The notes: generated by a model from the letters alone, not told the origin. A DNA stretch of 64,000 nucleotides from SZAS-103 sp038234715 (GCA_038234715.1 JBBQTD010000014.1:1-64000); one strand, 5' to 3'. Shown: positions 9,837 to 19,130, numbered from the stretch's first letter. Made by a program: numbers and translations.

Positions 9837-10405
9837 CGCCTGCCGCACCAGTCCACTGGAACCGATTCGCGCAACTCCTGCATTGGCTGATCGCGTTGCT
9901 CATCGTCGGTCTTGGCATCCTCGGGTTGTGGATGACCGCGATGGCACATTCGGTCGACAAGATGAATCTTTACCTGCTGCACAAGTCGATTGGCATCACC
10001 GTGCTGATGCTGGCCGGGTTGCGCCTCGTGTGGCGGCTTGCCACGAGACATCCGGCCGGGATGCCGGGGCCGGCGTGGCAGCGCTGGACCGCATCGGTCG
10101 TGCACTTCGCTTTGTACGTGATGATGTTCGTGATGCCGCTGTCGGGTTGGTTGTTCAATTCGGCGTCGAATTTCCCATTGCACTGGTTTGGGCTGGTCAA
10201 GCTGCCCGCACTTTGGTCGCCGGATCCCGGCGTGAAATACTGGGCGCTCCAGGTGCATGAATACGGATTCTGGACTTTGGCGGCGCTGGTCGGCCTGCAT
10301 GCGGCCGCTGCGCTGAAGCATCATTATTTCGATCACGACGAGACCCTGCAGCGGATGCTGCCGGGCATGCCGGCCCCAAAGCCACCGAAGGGAGACAGTC
10401 CATGA
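9833..10405 (+). CDS. Cytochrome b561-family membrane haem protein
   Basis: The 190-residue protein has four hydrophobic segments and paired histidines suited to bind two b haems: RFAQLLHWLIALLIVG, NLYLLHKSIGITVLML, VHFALYVMMFVMPLSG and a late segment with LVGLHAAAALKHHYFDHDE. Such proteins transfer electrons in the inner membrane and often accompany YceI proteins. It overlaps the downstream YceI gene by four bases (10402-10405) and its own start overlaps the stop of the decayed YceI remnant. The ATG at 9833 is preferred over an upstream in-frame ATG because of these overlaps and the alignment. Confidence 0.88.
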   Translation: MTPAAPVHWNRFAQLLHWLIALLIVGLGILGLWMTAMAHSVDKMNLYLLHKSIGITVLMLAGLRLVWRLATRHPAGMPGPAWQRWTASVVHFALYVMMFVMPLSGWLFNSASNFPLHWFGLVKLPALWSPDPGVKYWALQVHEYGFWTLAALVGLHAAAALKHHYFDHDETLQRMLPGMPAPKPPKGDSP

Positions 10406-10992
10406 ACCTGCCATACACTGCACTTGTTCTAGCATTGCTGGTTCCGTTCGCCGCACCCGCAGCCAGCTGGCACGCAGATGCGAAGAACTCGACCTTGGGC
10501 TTCGCCGGGACCTACCAGGGCGATGCGTTCGATGGGCGCTTCAAGACATTCGACGCCACGATCGTATTCGACCCGGCGCAACTGGCGACCGCGGTGTTCG
10601 ATGTGAAGATCACGCTTGCGAGCGCCGATACTGCGAACGCCGAACGGGACGACTCGCTGCGTGGCCGCGATTTCTTCGACGCAGCGCATACCCCGGTGGC
10701 TGCCTACACCGCGACCCATTTTCGCAGCCTTGGCGGCAATCGTTACGCAGCCGATGGCGCGCTCAGCCTGCGCGGCATCAGCAAGCCGGTCACACTCACA
10801 TTCGCCTGGGCATCGGGCGCTGCGCCCGCGCTGGTCGGTGATGCCGTCGTGAACCGGCTCGACTTCAAGGTCGGAACCGGCCAATGGGCCGACACGGGCG
10901 TGATCGGCAACCAGGTCAAGGTGCATGCAACGCTCAAGCTGGTTGCCGCAGCTGCCACCGCGCCCGCGCCGTCGGTCAGGAAGTCGCCGTAG
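10402..10992 (+). CDS. YceI-family periplasmic lipid-binding-like protein
   Basis: The 196-residue protein starts with a signal peptide (MNLPYTALVLALLVPFAAPA, cleavage near residue 20). It continues with the YceI lipocalin-like barrel: NSTLGFAGTYQGDAFDGRFKTF, then RDDSLRGRDFFDAAHTPVA and LSLRGISKPVTLTF. Family members bind isoprenoid quinone-like lipids in the periplasm, which fits its coupling to cytochrome b561 through an ATGA overlap. The physiological substrate is unknown. Confidence 0.88.
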   Translation: MNLPYTALVLALLVPFAAPAASWHADAKNSTLGFAGTYQGDAFDGRFKTFDATIVFDPAQLATAVFDVKITLASADTANAERDDSLRGRDFFDAAHTPVAAYTATHFRSLGGNRYAADGALSLRGISKPVTLTFAWASGAAPALVGDAVVNRLDFKVGTGQWADTGVIGNQVKVHATLKLVAAAATAPAPSVRKSP

Positions 10993-11051
10993 CAGCTATT
11001 TTGAAACCAGCGCGCGTGGTGCGGGCGTTCGTCCATGAATTGCGCAGGGCG

Positions 11052-11276
11052 CTAGAGCAGGAACTCGCGAACCGCCCTGGCATCGAATGGCCAGTCGAGC
11101 TCGCGATCGCGTGCGGTGTCGCGCAGCACCGGAACGCGGGTGCCGTAGTGCGCTTCAAGCGCGATGTCGCCGTCGATCCACTCGTTTTCGAACTCCGGCA
11201 ATCGCGCCTGCGCAAGGACTTCCAGCGCGGCATCGCATAGCGGGCAGTCGTCACGCTGATAGAGGACGTAGCGCAT
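11052..11276 (-). CDS. Glutaredoxin/thioredoxin-fold small protein
   Basis: This 74-residue protein begins MRYVLYQRDDCPLCDAALEVL, with a C-P-L-C redox motif at residues 11-14 and a later TRVPVLRD segment carrying the cis-proline of the thioredoxin fold. It corresponds to the DUF836/glutaredoxin-like family, short cytosolic redox proteins of unknown partners. The frame is open far upstream, but only the part from 11276 resembles protein. It is divergent from sdaA. Confidence 0.8.
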   Translation of the reverse strand: MRYVLYQRDDCPLCDAALEVLAQARLPEFENEWIDGDIALEAHYGTRVPVLRDTARDRELDWPFDARAVREFLL

Positions 11277-11463
11277 GGTTCCTGGCCGATCTGTGGCGAT
11301 GCCGAAGCACAGGCATAGAATAGCCGCGACGGCCGCGATTTGAATCCCTTCCTGGGATCTGGTCCATGTATCCGCGAGCGAACCGCCGCGGTCGCCGGCA
11401 CGTTGAGGCTTCAACTCGATTCGTTGGCATCGATCGCTGTCGCGGTCAGGAACCAGGTAATCC

Positions 11464-12846
11464 ATGGCTGTCAGTACGTTCGACTTGTTCAAGATCGGAA
11501 TCGGGCCGTCCTCCTCGCATACGGTCGGCCCGATGCGCGCCGCTGCGCGTTTCGCGACGCGCTGGCTCGACGAAGCCGGCAACCTCGATCGCGTCGCGCG
11601 CGTTCGCTGCGACCTGTTTGGATCGCTTGCGCTCACCGGGCGCGGCCACGGCACCGACAAGGCCGTGCTGCTGGGACTCGAAGGCGAATGGCCGGACCAT
11701 GTCGACCCGGACGCGATTCCAGCGAAACTTCAGCGCATCCGCAACGACAAACTGCTCCGCGTTCTGGACAGGCACCCTATCGCGTTCGACGAGAAGACCG
11801 ACCTGGTCTTCAACAAGCGCGAAAGCCTGCCCTTCCATCCCAATGGCATGCGCTTTACCGCATACGCTGCAGACGGCGCGGTGCTCGCCACGCGCGACTA
11901 CTATTCGGTCGGCGGTGGCTTCGTGGTGAACCAGGAAAATGCATCGCACGATCGCATCGTGGCCGACACCACGCCGCTTGCTTACCCATACTCCTCGGCC
12001 GACCAACTGCTGCAACTGTGCTCCGAACACGGACTCACGATTTCCGAGCTGATGCTCGCCAACGAACGCGCTTGGCGCGACGACGATGCGACCCGCGAGG
12101 GGTTGCGCGCGATCTGGTCGGCGATGCAGGACTGCGTCGCGCGCGGCATCCGCAATGGCGGCACGCTGCCCGGCGGCCTGAAGGTGCAGCGGCGTGCACC
12201 CGCGTTGCACAAAGACCTGGTCGAACGCCCGGAAGCGGCGATGCGCGATCCGCTCACCGTACTCGACTGGGTGAACCTGTACGCGCTCGCGGTCAACGAG
12301 GAAAACGCCGCGGGTGGCCGCGTGGTCACGGCGCCAACCAATGGCGCGGCCGGCATCATTCCCGCGGTGCTTCACTACTACGACCGCTTCTGCCCGAGCG
12401 CGACCGAACAGGGCGTGTTCGACTTCCTGCTCACCGCAGCAGCCATCGGCATCCTCTACAAGGAAAACGCGTCGATCTCCGGTGCCGAAGTCGGCTGCCA
12501 GGGTGAGGTCGGCGTCGCGTGTTCGATGGCGGCGGGCGGGTTGACCGCAGCACTCGGCGGTACGCTCGGCCAAGTCGAGAATGCCGCCGAGATTGGCATG
12601 GAGCACAACCTCGGGCTGACCTGCGACCCGATCGGCGGACTCGTCCAGATCCCCTGCATCGAACGCAACGCGATGGGCGCAGTGAAGGCGATCAATGCCA
12701 GCCGCATGGCCTTGCGCGGCGACGGCAAGCATCGTGTGAGCCTGGACAAGGTCATCAAGACGATGCGCGAAACCGGGCGCGACATGCAGGACAAATACAA
12801 GGAAACCAGTCGCGGCGGGTTGGCGGTGAATGTCATCGAGTGTTGA
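11464..12846 (+). CDS. sdaA: L-serine ammonia-lyase (iron-sulfur type)
   Basis: The single-chain enzyme (460 residues) deaminates L-serine to pyruvate and ammonia with a [4Fe-4S] cluster. The N-terminal beta domain carries GIGPSSSHTVGPM. The C-terminal alpha domain carries VTAPTNGAAGIIPAV, the cluster-region cysteines in EVGCQGEVGVACSMAAGG, and later CDPIGGLVQIPCIERN. The length is typical for one-polypeptide serine dehydratases. The start gives MAVSTFDLFKIGIGPS as in relatives. It stands alone, with a convergent hypothetical gene downstream. Confidence 0.95.
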   Translation: MAVSTFDLFKIGIGPSSSHTVGPMRAAARFATRWLDEAGNLDRVARVRCDLFGSLALTGRGHGTDKAVLLGLEGEWPDHVDPDAIPAKLQRIRNDKLLRVLDRHPIAFDEKTDLVFNKRESLPFHPNGMRFTAYAADGAVLATRDYYSVGGGFVVNQENASHDRIVADTTPLAYPYSSADQLLQLCSEHGLTISELMLANERAWRDDDATREGLRAIWSAMQDCVARGIRNGGTLPGGLKVQRRAPALHKDLVERPEAAMRDPLTVLDWVNLYALAVNEENAAGGRVVTAPTNGAAGIIPAVLHYYDRFCPSATEQGVFDFLLTAAAIGILYKENASISGAEVGCQGEVGVACSMAAGGLTAALGGTLGQVENAAEIGMEHNLGLTCDPIGGLVQIPCIERNAMGAVKAINASRMALRGDGKHRVSLDKVIKTMRETGRDMQDKYKETSRGGLAVNVIEC

Positions 12847-12906
12847 GCGGTGACACGGGCCGTCGCGCTGCCGGGCTCCTTGGGATCAGTGCAACGCTTG
12901 TTGACG

Positions 12907-13299
12907 CTATTGCCGCAGCGGGGAGAACCGGCCGAGTGCTTCGGCGATATCGGTGCCGTGCGCGACGACCAGGCGGCGCAGGCGCCCGATGTTGTCCGTT
13001 TCGGCCTTCACACCGTAGCGGTGGCGTAACGTAACGCTCTCGTTGCCCGGCACCGGCTCGCTCTTCGACGGGGACTCGACACTGTCGTCCTTCTCTGCGG
13101 CCGGATACGACCTTGCCTTCGCTTCGCTGTCCTTGGCGCCTGGTCGCAGCTTCAACTGGGCGACGCGCGTTTCGACGCTGTAGGTGTTGTTGTCGAGTTC
13201 AACCGTTTCCAACTGGGCAGTCAGATCCGATCGCCCGAGCTGCTCGCACGACAGCTGCAGTTCAGCGATGAAATTCGGCAACAATTCGATCAGTTTCAC
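12907..13299 (-). CDS. Hypothetical protein
   Basis: I do not recognise a named family in this 130-residue protein. Its first 50 residues (LIELLPNFIAELQLSCEQLGR, then LTAQLETVELDNNTYSVET) look like a small mixed alpha/beta domain. A charged, low-complexity linker rich in Ser, Glu and Lys follows, and a final 35-residue segment contains RLVVAHGTDIAEALGRF. No signal peptide or membrane segment is visible. It lies between sdaA (convergent) and the CBS-domain gene on the same strand, separated from the latter by about 260 bp. Confidence 0.6.
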   Translation of the reverse strand: MKLIELLPNFIAELQLSCEQLGRSDLTAQLETVELDNNTYSVETRVAQLKLRPGAKDSEAKARSYPAAEKDDSVESPSKSEPVPGNESVTLRHRYGVKAETDNIGRLRRLVVAHGTDIAEALGRFSPLRQ

Positions 13300-13559
13300 A
13301 AGGCCCCCGCAGCTCCGCCGCGTACAGTGCCAAGTTTAGCGCGCGCCGCCTGAACGCCCCGTCCGTCCGTCGGGCGAATGCTACGCTGTGTCCACCTGGA
13401 CAGCGGACATCCGGCGTACGCCGGCGATCGCAAGCTGAATCCACGCGGCTAACCAGCGGCTACGACTCGGTCTGTGCAGGTGCGGCTGGAACGTGCGGCG
13501 CATCCTGTTCCATTTGACCTGTTCCATTCGACCGGCAAATGCTGCGCGCATCGACGGAC

Positions 13560-13988
13560 TCAGCTGGAGATGTACTGCTGCAACTGCGCGATTTCGTTCT
13601 GCTGCAATTCGAGCAGCGCCTTGACCAGGTCGCCTATCGAGACCACGCCGATCACGCGGCTGCCTTCGATCACCGCGAGGTGGCGGAACCGCCCGTTGGT
13701 CATCAGATGCATGCAGTGATGGATGGTCGCGTCGGGGTCGACGGTCACCACCGGGCTGGACATGATGTCCGCGACCGGGGTGGTTGCCGACGCGCGACCC
13801 TTGAGCGCGACCTTGCGCGCATAGTCGCGCTCCGAAACGATGCCGAGCAGCGTACCGCCGCGCATCACCAGGACCGAACCGGTGCCGTGTTCCGCCATCA
13901 GCCGGATCGCATCGAGCACCGGCACGTCCGGCCGGATCGAGACCACGCCGGCGGACTTGTTTCCGAGGAGATGTCGAACCAGTTGCAT
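13560..13988 (-). CDS. Tandem CBS-domain protein
   Basis: The 142-residue protein consists of two CBS domains: the first from SIRPDVPVLDAIRLMAEHGTG to LLGIVSERDYARKV, the second from SSPVVTVDPDATIHHCMHLM to RVIGVVSIGDLVKAL. Paired CBS modules bind adenine nucleotides and regulate other proteins. Nothing else is fused, so the target is unknown. The ATG follows a GGAGGACG-like ribosome binding site on the minus strand. It is upstream of, and on the same strand as, the hypothetical gene. Confidence 0.88.
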   Translation of the reverse strand: MQLVRHLLGNKSAGVVSIRPDVPVLDAIRLMAEHGTGSVLVMRGGTLLGIVSERDYARKVALKGRASATTPVADIMSSPVVTVDPDATIHHCMHLMTNGRFRHLAVIEGSRVIGVVSIGDLVKALLELQQNEIAQLQQYISS

Positions 13989-14152
13989 GACGTCCTCCTG
14001 ATTTGCCCAGCGCGCCTGTCGTGGCGCACGGGACCACGATCATAGCGCGCTCGCCGTTGGTGCACGCGCCGCGACGCGATGTTTCCAGGCCGAGGCCTCA
14101 ATGATCCAATTCTGCGATCGCGCGGCGTGCCGCCAGGCCTTCTGCGCCGGCA

Positions 14153-14851
14153 TTAGCGCCTGGATGCATCCAGCAAACCCGGACCGCCGAGCTGCCCGAT
14201 CTGGCGCTCGATCCAGGCCGCCCTGCGCAGCACGTAGGCGTTCGGCTTCGCAGCCGACCAATGGCGCGGATCGGGCAGCACCGCGGCCAGCCGCGCGCAT
14301 TGCGTCGGGGTCAGGCGTGCGGCGGTGGTACCAAATAGCTGATGGGCGGCAGCGTCGGCGCCGTAGATGCCGTCGCCGAACTCGGCAACGTTGACGTAGA
14401 CCGCGACGATCCGCCGCTTTGACCACAGGTGCTCGATCAGCACCGTGTACCACGCCTCCAGCCCCTTGCGGACATAGTTGCGGCCGCCCCACAGGAACAT
14501 GTTCTTGGCGACCTGCTGGCTGATCGTGCTGGCGCCGCGCACGCCCTTGCCCTCGCGATTGCGCTCCATGTCCTTGTCGATCGCCTGGAAATCGAAGCCG
14601 CTGTGCTCGAGGAATTTCTGGTCCTCGGACGCAATCGCCGATACGGGCAGCCAGCGCGAAACCTGGGCGAGAGGACGCCAGCTGTAATGCAGCGCGAATG
14701 CGTGGTCGCCATCACGCCATGCCTCCACCCGGCGCTCGAGCATGAACGCGCTGGTCGGAGGGTCGAGCCAACGCAGGGTCAGCACCTGTCCGACGCTGAC
14801 CAGGACGAACAACATGGGCAACCACACGAACAACCAGCGCGGCCAATGCAT
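14153..14851 (-). CDS. mtgA: Monofunctional biosynthetic peptidoglycan transglycosylase
   Basis: The 232-residue product has one N-terminal membrane anchor (residues 5-23) and a glycosyltransferase-51 domain: the catalytic Glu in AIASEDQKFLEHSGFD, then RGASTISQQVAKNMFLW and YVNVAEFGDGIYGADAAA. It polymerises lipid II into glycan strands at the outer face of the inner membrane. There is no transpeptidase domain, which distinguishes it from class A PBPs. The frame is open more than 100 codons upstream, but only the stretch from 14851 resembles the family. Confidence 0.93.
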   Translation of the reverse strand: MHWPRWLFVWLPMLFVLVSVGQVLTLRWLDPPTSAFMLERRVEAWRDGDHAFALHYSWRPLAQVSRWLPVSAIASEDQKFLEHSGFDFQAIDKDMERNREGKGVRGASTISQQVAKNMFLWGGRNYVRKGLEAWYTVLIEHLWSKRRIVAVYVNVAEFGDGIYGADAAAHQLFGTTAARLTPTQCARLAAVLPDPRHWSAAKPNAYVLRRAAWIERQIGQLGGPGLLDASRR

Positions 14852-15055
14852 CCGACGCCGCACAGTGGTGCTCAAGTCGCGGCCTGCAACGTGCAGCCCC
14901 GGCGATTGCGGCGATGGCTCGCGCAAGTGCGCAGTACCATCGCACCCATCATCGCAGGCTTGATCATGTCCGCCGGCAGACCCATTGTGTGTTCCGCATT
15001 TCCATGGATGCGAGCTTACCTTCCCGGGCAACCGCAAGACAGGCAGCAACGACCG

Positions 15056-16039
15056 ATGACCGACCCCCATCCGCGCGCCGTTTCGCCCGATGACGCGCTG
15101 CTGCGTTTCGTACTGCAGGCCTCCGGGGTGAGCGGAGTCCTGGTTCGGCTGGCCGCGACCTGGGATGCCGTCCGCGAACGCACGACCTATCCGCCCGCGG
15201 TCGCGGCGTGCCTTGGCGAGACACTCGCCGCGACCGCACTGATGACTGGCCACGCAAAGGTCGACGGCCGCCTGAGCGTGCAGCTGCGTGGAACCGGCGC
15301 TCTGCGCTCGCTGTTTGCAGAATGCACGCGCGACGGCACCATCCGCGGCCTGGCCTCGTATGCGGAACCGTTGCCCGAACCGCTTGGACCGCGCGCATTC
15401 GGCGAGGATTCATTGCTCGCCATCACCATCGAGAAAGTCGCGATTGGCGGTCGCGATGGCATGCGCTACCAAGGCATGGTGGGCCTTGACGCGGATACGT
15501 TGGCGGAAGCCTTTGAGGGCTACTTCACGCAGTCCGAGCAATTGCCGACGCGCATGCTGCTGGCCGCTGACGCAAGCAGCGCGGTCGGGCTGATGCTGCA
15601 GAAACTGCCCGGCGCCAAGGATGAGGACGCGGATGGCTGGCGCCGAGCGGTCGCAGTGTTCGAAACCCTGGGTCGCGACGAGTTGCTGGCGACCCAGCCG
15701 AACGATCTGCTGTTCCGGCTGTTTCATGAGGACGACGTGCGCGTTCGCGACATCCGTGGTTTGCGGTTCGGGTGTTCATGCTCGCGCGAGCGGGTGTCGG
15801 CGATGCTGCAAAGCCTGGGCCGCGACGAGGCACTGGCGGCTGCCGAACACGGCAACGGGAATGCGACGTCCCGAACGCCGTCTGCGGATTCCTCAGGGGA
15901 CACCCATGAACCCGAGGCAGCCGCGGGAGCCGAGGTTAGCTGCGCGTTCTGCGGCCAGGCCTACAGGTTCACCTCGCAGGACGTCCTGGCGCTGTTTGCG
16001 CATCCGCTGACGGCCGCCGGCACGGATACGCTGCAATAG
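15056..16039 (+). CDS. hslO: Redox-regulated chaperone Hsp33
   Basis: The protein (327 residues) is the holdase activated by oxidation of a zinc-bound cysteine tetrad. The C-terminal zinc motif is visible as C-x-C in RFGCSCSRERV and C-x2-C in SCAFCGQAYRF. The spacer between the two halves is unusually long, about 70 residues rich in Ala, Gly, Ser and Glu, whereas the usual gap is about 30. The N-terminal domain carries GETLAATALMTGHAKVDGR. The start MTDPHPRAV at 15056 fits the family although the frame is open upstream across mtgA. Confidence 0.92.
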   Translation: MTDPHPRAVSPDDALLRFVLQASGVSGVLVRLAATWDAVRERTTYPPAVAACLGETLAATALMTGHAKVDGRLSVQLRGTGALRSLFAECTRDGTIRGLASYAEPLPEPLGPRAFGEDSLLAITIEKVAIGGRDGMRYQGMVGLDADTLAEAFEGYFTQSEQLPTRMLLAADASSAVGLMLQKLPGAKDEDADGWRRAVAVFETLGRDELLATQPNDLLFRLFHEDDVRVRDIRGLRFGCSCSRERVSAMLQSLGRDEALAAAEHGNGNATSRTPSADSSGDTHEPEAAAGAEVSCAFCGQAYRFTSQDVLALFAHPLTAAGTDTLQ

Positions 16040-16047
16040 GATCCATG

Positions 16048-16076
16048 TTGTTAAATTAGTATAAATCTGCTAGCAT
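16048..16076 (+). promoter_or_regulatory. Sigma70-like promoter
   Basis: TTGTTA at 16048-16053 and TAGCAT at 16071-16076 are separated by exactly 17 bases in an AT-rich stretch that stands out from its surroundings. It would drive the exported protein gene that starts at 16152. Inference from motif and spacing. Confidence 0.5.
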
Positions 16077-16151
16077 CGAGCCCTGCCCCGGGAACCATCC
16101 GGCGTCAGAGTTTTCCTAGTGATCAGCGGGACCAGCGCGGAATCATCAGCC

Positions 16152-17129
16152 ATGTCGAAGCGTCTGTACGCCACTGCACTGTGCATCGCCTTTTCGGCGA
16201 TGTCGGCGCATGCGCAGACGGCACTGGCAGCAGCCGCCCACTCCGCGTCCACGACCGATCAGTCGGACGTGCTGACCGGCCAGGGTACCGAGGTGCTACC
16301 GGTCTGGAACAACAAGAGCGGCAAGGTGGAAGCACTGCTTTTGCTGCAGCCGGCGCGTGATTCCAATGGCTCCACACTGTTCGGAGCGGGTGCGCGCTTC
16401 AATACCGGACATGGCATCCTGCAAGCGGGCCTGAGCGCCGATAGCGGCAACGGGCTTGCCTTGTTGTGCAACAGCAATAGCGGTCTGCTCACACTTGGTT
16501 CGCTCGCCGGCCGTTGCCTGGTGGCGTCGCTCGATGCGGGCCATGAGCAAAACGATCCTTTCGCACGTGCGAACAATTACGGTCAATCGGAGTCGTTGCG
16601 CGCCGAAGCGCGATTCGAGCGCCCTGAGAGCCTATTTGAACTCAGTGTAGGCCATGCTGACCTGAATGCGGGCGGCGCAGGTTGGCTGTCTCCCACGGCA
16701 GGATTGCTGCCCGGCCTGAGCATCCTCGGTGGGCGGTTGAGCCAGCAGGACGTCACTGCGCGCGGCCAGTTGAACATTGGCGACAATGGATGGGTTTCGA
16801 TCGGTGGCACGCTCGCACGCGCGCAATTGATCCCTACAGCCGGACAGGGCAGCGTGGAAGCCAAGCACTGGAATACCACGAGCGTTGGCGTTGCGGTCGG
16901 ACGCGGCAAGCTGAGCGGCGAAGTGATCGGCAGCGTGGTCGATGTGCCCGGACAGAGCAAGTCACTGAGCAGCCTTGGCTTCGGTGTGTCCTGGCAGACA
17001 CCGTGGCAGGGCAAGCTGACATTTGGCGCCGAGAAATCGACCGGCACCAATCCGTTGATTCCTGCATCGAAGCCCGCGCAGCAGGAAGAAGGCACCGTCC
17101 CCTATGTCCGCTACCACCAGGACCTGTAG
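16152..17129 (+). CDS. Exported, probably outer-membrane beta-barrel-like protein
   Basis: The 325-residue protein has a clear signal peptide (MSKRLYATALCIAFSAMSAHAQ). The mature part is rich in alternating polar/hydrophobic strands with many Gly, Ser and Asn residues (for example LFGAGARFNTGHGILQAGLSA and GWVSIGGTLARAQL), typical of outer-membrane barrels. It ends in a Leu rather than Phe. I do not recognise the family. A second Met lies 11 codons upstream, but the signal peptide fixes the start at 16152. A good sigma70-like promoter lies about 75 bp upstream, and the gene appears monocistronic. Confidence 0.7.
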   Translation: MSKRLYATALCIAFSAMSAHAQTALAAAAHSASTTDQSDVLTGQGTEVLPVWNNKSGKVEALLLLQPARDSNGSTLFGAGARFNTGHGILQAGLSADSGNGLALLCNSNSGLLTLGSLAGRCLVASLDAGHEQNDPFARANNYGQSESLRAEARFERPESLFELSVGHADLNAGGAGWLSPTAGLLPGLSILGGRLSQQDVTARGQLNIGDNGWVSIGGTLARAQLIPTAGQGSVEAKHWNTTSVGVAVGRGKLSGEVIGSVVDVPGQSKSLSSLGFGVSWQTPWQGKLTFGAEKSTGTNPLIPASKPAQQEEGTVPYVRYHQDL

Positions 17130-17465
17130 GTTTCGCGATCCGTTTGCGGCGTTGGCTCTTCTTGCAACCGGCAATCCGCGGCAACTCGCGCTAACCCCGT
17201 TTTCTATCGCTCCAAAAGCTGTCGTTGCAAGGCCAGCGCGACGCCTGCAGGCGTATGCGTGGCGGGTGCGCAATGGCCAGCATCGGATCGACGTGAATCG
17301 GGTGGCAGGGTCCTGCGTGAACGCGCCATCGGGCGCCTGCCAAACGCGAATCCACCGGGCGATTCGCTCCGACACTCGCGCTTCCGGCCTGTCGCATCAT
17401 TGGCTGGCAACTCGGTCCTGCCTGCGATCGCGCTGACGCCTGCGGCCGCGTGCACGCGTCGCGGA
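17130..17465. other. Intergenic stretch, nothing recognised
   Basis: These 336 bases lie between two convergent genes. Several frames are open, as expected for GC-rich DNA, but none gives a protein-like sequence with a plausible start. No hairpin with a T-run was seen. Confidence 0.5.
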
Positions 17466-18527
17466 TCAGGCTGGATCGGGAATCTGGTCCGAGGCGATCG
17501 TGATGCGCTTCCAGATTTCGTCCGACAGGAATCCCACCGTGCCGGGGACCCGGATGTTCGGAATCACCGCGACATCGAACAGTTCGCGGATATCTCCGAC
17601 CATGCGTATCTCGTGCGGGATATCGCCACTCTTGAGGCTGACCACCTGTATGGCACAACGCGCCATCACACCCTTGCGTTCGAGATTTTCCTGCAGGGGC
17701 AGGCCGCTGAACGTGTTCTCGCGACCAACCGAAAGTCCAACCACTGCGTAGTCGTTGATGAAGCTCATGCCGCGCAGGTACCCCGGGCAGAACGCCACGG
17801 CTTCGAAGCGACCCTTGTCCATGTCCACGAAGCCGAACTCGCCCGTACCCGAGTTGTGGATCCACAGCTTGCCCTGGTGCCAGCGCGGGGAATGCGGCAT
17901 CGACATGCCCGAGCACACCACTTCGCCGGATGGCACATGCACGACCATGCCGCCCGCTTCGCGGAAATCGCGCCAGCCACTGGATGCGTCGCTCCTGCTG
18001 ATGCAGGTCACGTACGTGGGCTCGCCATCGACCATCGCGAGTCCGTTGAGATGGCAACGGTCCTCGGCGGCCAGTCGGGAAATGAACGGTGGTTTCCACA
18101 GCGGACGGAAGCTGTAACGCTCGTCCACGGTCGCAAGGCAACTGTAGAGCGTGTTGACGAAGATCGGCATGCCGTTCTTGTCGACGTTGACGTCGTGGAT
18201 ATCCACGTCGCCCGTGGTGTAGGAGATGCGTGGCACGTAGTACGCATCGAACCCCTGGTGGCGCTCGCCGGGTTGCAGGGTGTTCTCGAAGCGGTGCAAC
18301 TGGAACATCGAGCCAACCCACATCGTCTGCGGGCCGATGTGCAGGCCCATGCAACGCGCAACCGCGCGCGTGAAATACGACATGCTGCCGTCGGGCCGCA
18401 CCCCCATCATGAACAGGATGCCGGTCTGGTAGGTCGACGCGCAGATCGAAGCGTTTTGCTCGTTCAACCACGATCCGAACAACCGGGTGGTGTTGAACTC
18501 GAGCTTGGGATTCTGCATCGGGGGCAT
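17466..18527 (-). CDS. TIGR03032-family conserved protein (DUF4915-like)
   Basis: The 353-residue protein contains FNTTRLFGSWLNEQNASICASTYQ near the start, then FERTLQ-like and LAAEDRCHLNGLAMV and HSPRWHQGKLWIHNSGTGEFGFVD. I associate this pattern with the TIGR03032 family, predicted to be beta-propeller-like. Its biochemical function is not known. There is no signal peptide. The gene is alone, with the convergent exported-protein gene downstream and the 42-bp repeat array upstream. A second start three codons in (MQNPKLEF) is equally possible. Confidence 0.72.
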   Translation of the reverse strand: MPPMQNPKLEFNTTRLFGSWLNEQNASICASTYQTGILFMMGVRPDGSMSYFTRAVARCMGLHIGPQTMWVGSMFQLHRFENTLQPGERHQGFDAYYVPRISYTTGDVDIHDVNVDKNGMPIFVNTLYSCLATVDERYSFRPLWKPPFISRLAAEDRCHLNGLAMVDGEPTYVTCISRSDASSGWRDFREAGGMVVHVPSGEVVCSGMSMPHSPRWHQGKLWIHNSGTGEFGFVDMDKGRFEAVAFCPGYLRGMSFINDYAVVGLSVGRENTFSGLPLQENLERKGVMARCAIQVVSLKSGDIPHEIRMVGDIRELFDVAVIPNIRVPGTVGFLSDEIWKRITIASDQIPDPA

Positions 18528-18709
18528 CGCGGTTTCCTTGGGACTGTGCCGGATGGCTCCGGATCATGGCGTCGGCGGATTATGCCCGACGCGACACGCT
18601 TGCGGATTGCGGTTGCGTCGGCCAGCGCGCATGGATCGCGATGCCGCCAGCCTTGCGAGCGCGCTCGCCGGCGACGGCACTACGCCTGGTGAATGTGCGG
18701 CAATGTGAC

Positions 18710-19130
18710 GTGCCGATCGACTTTTTCCACATGGCATCGGCGCAATATTCGGTGTCGACGGATTTTTTCCCCGTGCCAGCGCTGCAAAGTCCGGTATCAG
18801 CCGCGCATTTCCCCATGTCAGCGGCGCAAAGTTCGGTGTCAGCCGCGCATTTCCCCATGTCAGCGCCGCAAAGTTCGGGGTCAGCGGAGCATTTCCCCAT
18901 GTCAGCGCCGCGAAGTTCGGTGTCAGCCGGGCATTTCCTCATGTCAGCGCCGCAAAGTTCGGTGTCAGCCGGGCGTTTCCCCATGTCACCGCCGCAAAGT
19001 TCGGTGTCAGCCGGGCGTTTCCCCAGGTCAGCGCCGCAAAGTTCGGTGTCAGCAGGGCATTTCCACGTGTCAACCCCGCAAGGTTCTGTGTCAACGAATT
19101 TCCCCCGCGCCACATCGGCGCAACATGCGG
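18710..19130. repeat. 42-bp tandem repeat array made of two alternating 21-bp units
   Basis: Nine consecutive 42-bp units fill 18710-19087 exactly (378 bp), followed by a degraded tenth to about 19130. Each unit is a pair of related 21-mers: one of the form GTGTCAGCCGGGCATTTCCC plus C, one of the form ATGTCAGCGCCGCAAAGTTC plus G. Central copies are nearly identical, while the first two and the last are divergent, as in arrays that turn over internally. Both strands stay open through the array. The minus frame reads a heptad with Cys or Arg every seventh residue (CGADMGK, CPADTEL), the plus frame reads VSAGHFP and MSAPQSS. There is no convincing ribosome binding site or flanking domain, so I treat it as a non-coding minisatellite with low certainty. 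Confidence 0.85.

Noticed and set aside
18580..19113. 177-residue minus-strand frame through the 42-bp array as a Cys-rich protein
   Set aside because: Openness follows from the 21-bp period, and no ribosome binding site or flanking domain supports translation; kept only as a finding.
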